Shown piece by piece: positions 63,492 through 64,000 of a stretch of DNA of 64,000 bases. The notes under the pieces are model-generated. The model worked only from the letters and a program-made list of their open reading frames with translations. It was not told the origin of the DNA and did no database searches. The stretch is from assembly GCF_001700965.1 (NCBI RefSeq), contig NZ_CP016756.1, positions 62,001 through 126,000 of the forward strand, given 5' to 3'. This DNA is from Stenotrophomonas nitritireducens. Lineage in GTDB: Bacteria > Pseudomonadota > Gammaproteobacteria > Xanthomonadales > Xanthomonadaceae. Position 1 is the first letter of the stretch. The number at the start of each line of letters is the position of its first letter. The translations under genes were made by a program, and so were the position numbers.

Positions 63492-64000
63492 TCAGTTCCT
63501 GGCGGTCGACAGGGCGGCATCCTGCAGGCGCAGCCTCCGCTGTTTCTCGGCGATCAGGCGGCGCATGTTGTGCAGCGAAGCCAGCATCAGGTAAGCGCCT
63601 TCCAGATAGCCGGCGCGGTTGAGTTCCAGCAGGTCGGCTGCCTCCAGCATGGCCAGGCGCTCGCGATCGATGCCGTGCAGACCATTGACGCTCACCCGAT
63701 GCTGCGGTTCGATCTGCACATCAAGTTTGATCGGCTGTATCAGGCCCTTCGCATCAAGCATTGCAAACATTTCTGCACCAAAGGCACTGCCGTCGTGGAT
63801 GCCACGCAGCACACCTGCGATGTGGTCGAGATAAGGGGTATTGCCACCTTGCGGCAGGAACACCTGCTCGCCGGCCGCCGTGTTCACGCGCGGATGGTCG
63901 AGGTCCACATGCATCACCGCTTCCTGGGTGAGCACGCCGTCGATCTGGTGCTCCTGGAAGCCGATCAGGAACGGGCCCTTTGCGGCCGCTCCCGGCAGAT
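63492..64000 (-). CDS. SapC-family protein, N-terminus beyond the window
   Basis: The reading frame is open to the window edge (LPGAAAKGPFLIGFQEHQID continues upstream of the first in-window Met). The remaining part has GVLTQEAVMHVDLDHPRVNTAAG, then AGVLRGIHDGSAFGAEMFAMLDAKGLIQPIKL and ends in a helical, basic tail (LHNMRRLIAEKQRRLRLQDA). SapC-like proteins were named after a Campylobacter S-layer locus; in xanthomonads they occur with halogenase and cupin genes near TonB-dependent receptors. The function is unknown. Confidence 0.85.
   Translation of the reverse strand, partial: LPGAAAKGPFLIGFQEHQIDGVLTQEAVMHVDLDHPRVNTAAGEQVFLPQGGNTPYLDHIAGVLRGIHDGSAFGAEMFAMLDAKGLIQPIKLDVQIEPQHRVSVNGLHGIDRERLAMLEAADLLELNRAGYLEGAYLMLASLHNMRRLIAEKQRRLRLQDAALSTARN

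Overview
The window looks like chromosome of a xanthomonad gammaproteobacterium (Stenotrophomonas / Pseudoxanthomonas / Xanthomonas-like). The reasons are high-GC codon use, the gene content of the xylan locus (GH67, CE20-type esterase, two GH43, two GH3, xylR-xylA-xylB), a LacI-type operator matching the Xanthomonas xyl-box, and a SapC / cupin / flavin-halogenase triad. The genus is inference. No rRNA, tRNA or CRISPR array was seen.

Region 1 (1-9.8 kb) is an accessory stress and redox region. On the minus strand are cbpA-cbpM (DnaJ-type co-chaperone and modulator), ndh (type II NADH dehydrogenase), moaA (with a one-base frameshift) and an unknown gene. On the plus strand is a tightly coupled operon: fdhD, an MscS-like channel, an EAL phosphodiesterase and a DyP peroxidase, each overlapping the next by 4 nt. 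An encapsulin shell gene and a small ORF follow. The peroxidase ends in a classic encapsulin cargo-loading peptide, so this is a peroxidase nanocompartment operon with unusual partners. Between the two halves lies a deletion scar that joins the start of an oxalate/formate-type MFS transporter to the end of a histidine kinase.

Region 2 (9.8-17.1 kb) is mobile DNA: a tniA-tniB-tniQ transposition module (Tn5053/Tn7-like), palindromes in front of tniA, a HAD hydrolase, three spaced direct repeats, a phage-like small ORF, a membrane protein and an IS5-family transposase remnant.

Region 3 (17.1-26.9 kb) holds mixed housekeeping and accessory genes: AraC/GyrI-type regulator, exported alpha/beta hydrolase, SDR, M20 amidohydrolase, a putative metalloprotease, a SnoaL-MarR pair with a perfect inverted repeat in its promoter, a DUF4440 protein and a cardiolipin-synthase-like enzyme.

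Region 4 (27-40.4 kb) is rich in DNA repair and oxidative-stress genes: ligD, a Nei-type glycosylase interrupted by a stop codon, DUF72, a CHASE/PAS/GGDEF/EAL protein, alkyladenine glycosylase, two small ORFs, a ferritin-like protein, large-subunit catalase (KatE) and a RidA-family protein. No ku gene is in the window.

Region 5 (40.5-60.8 kb) is a xylan/glucuronoxylan utilisation locus. One minus-strand operon runs GH67, CE20 esterase, GH43, GH3, GPH transporter, cytoplasmic GH43, aldose epimerase. The repressor xylR is divergent from it. A second minus-strand operon runs xylB, xylA, sugar porter, GH3 lipoprotein, with a xyl-box in front of xylB. Together these deacetylate, remove glucuronic acid from, depolymerise, import and isomerise xylose units.

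Region 6 (60.9-64 kb) is the end of a SapC / cupin / flavin-dependent halogenase operon of the kind usually found beside TonB-dependent carbohydrate receptors. SapC runs off the window.
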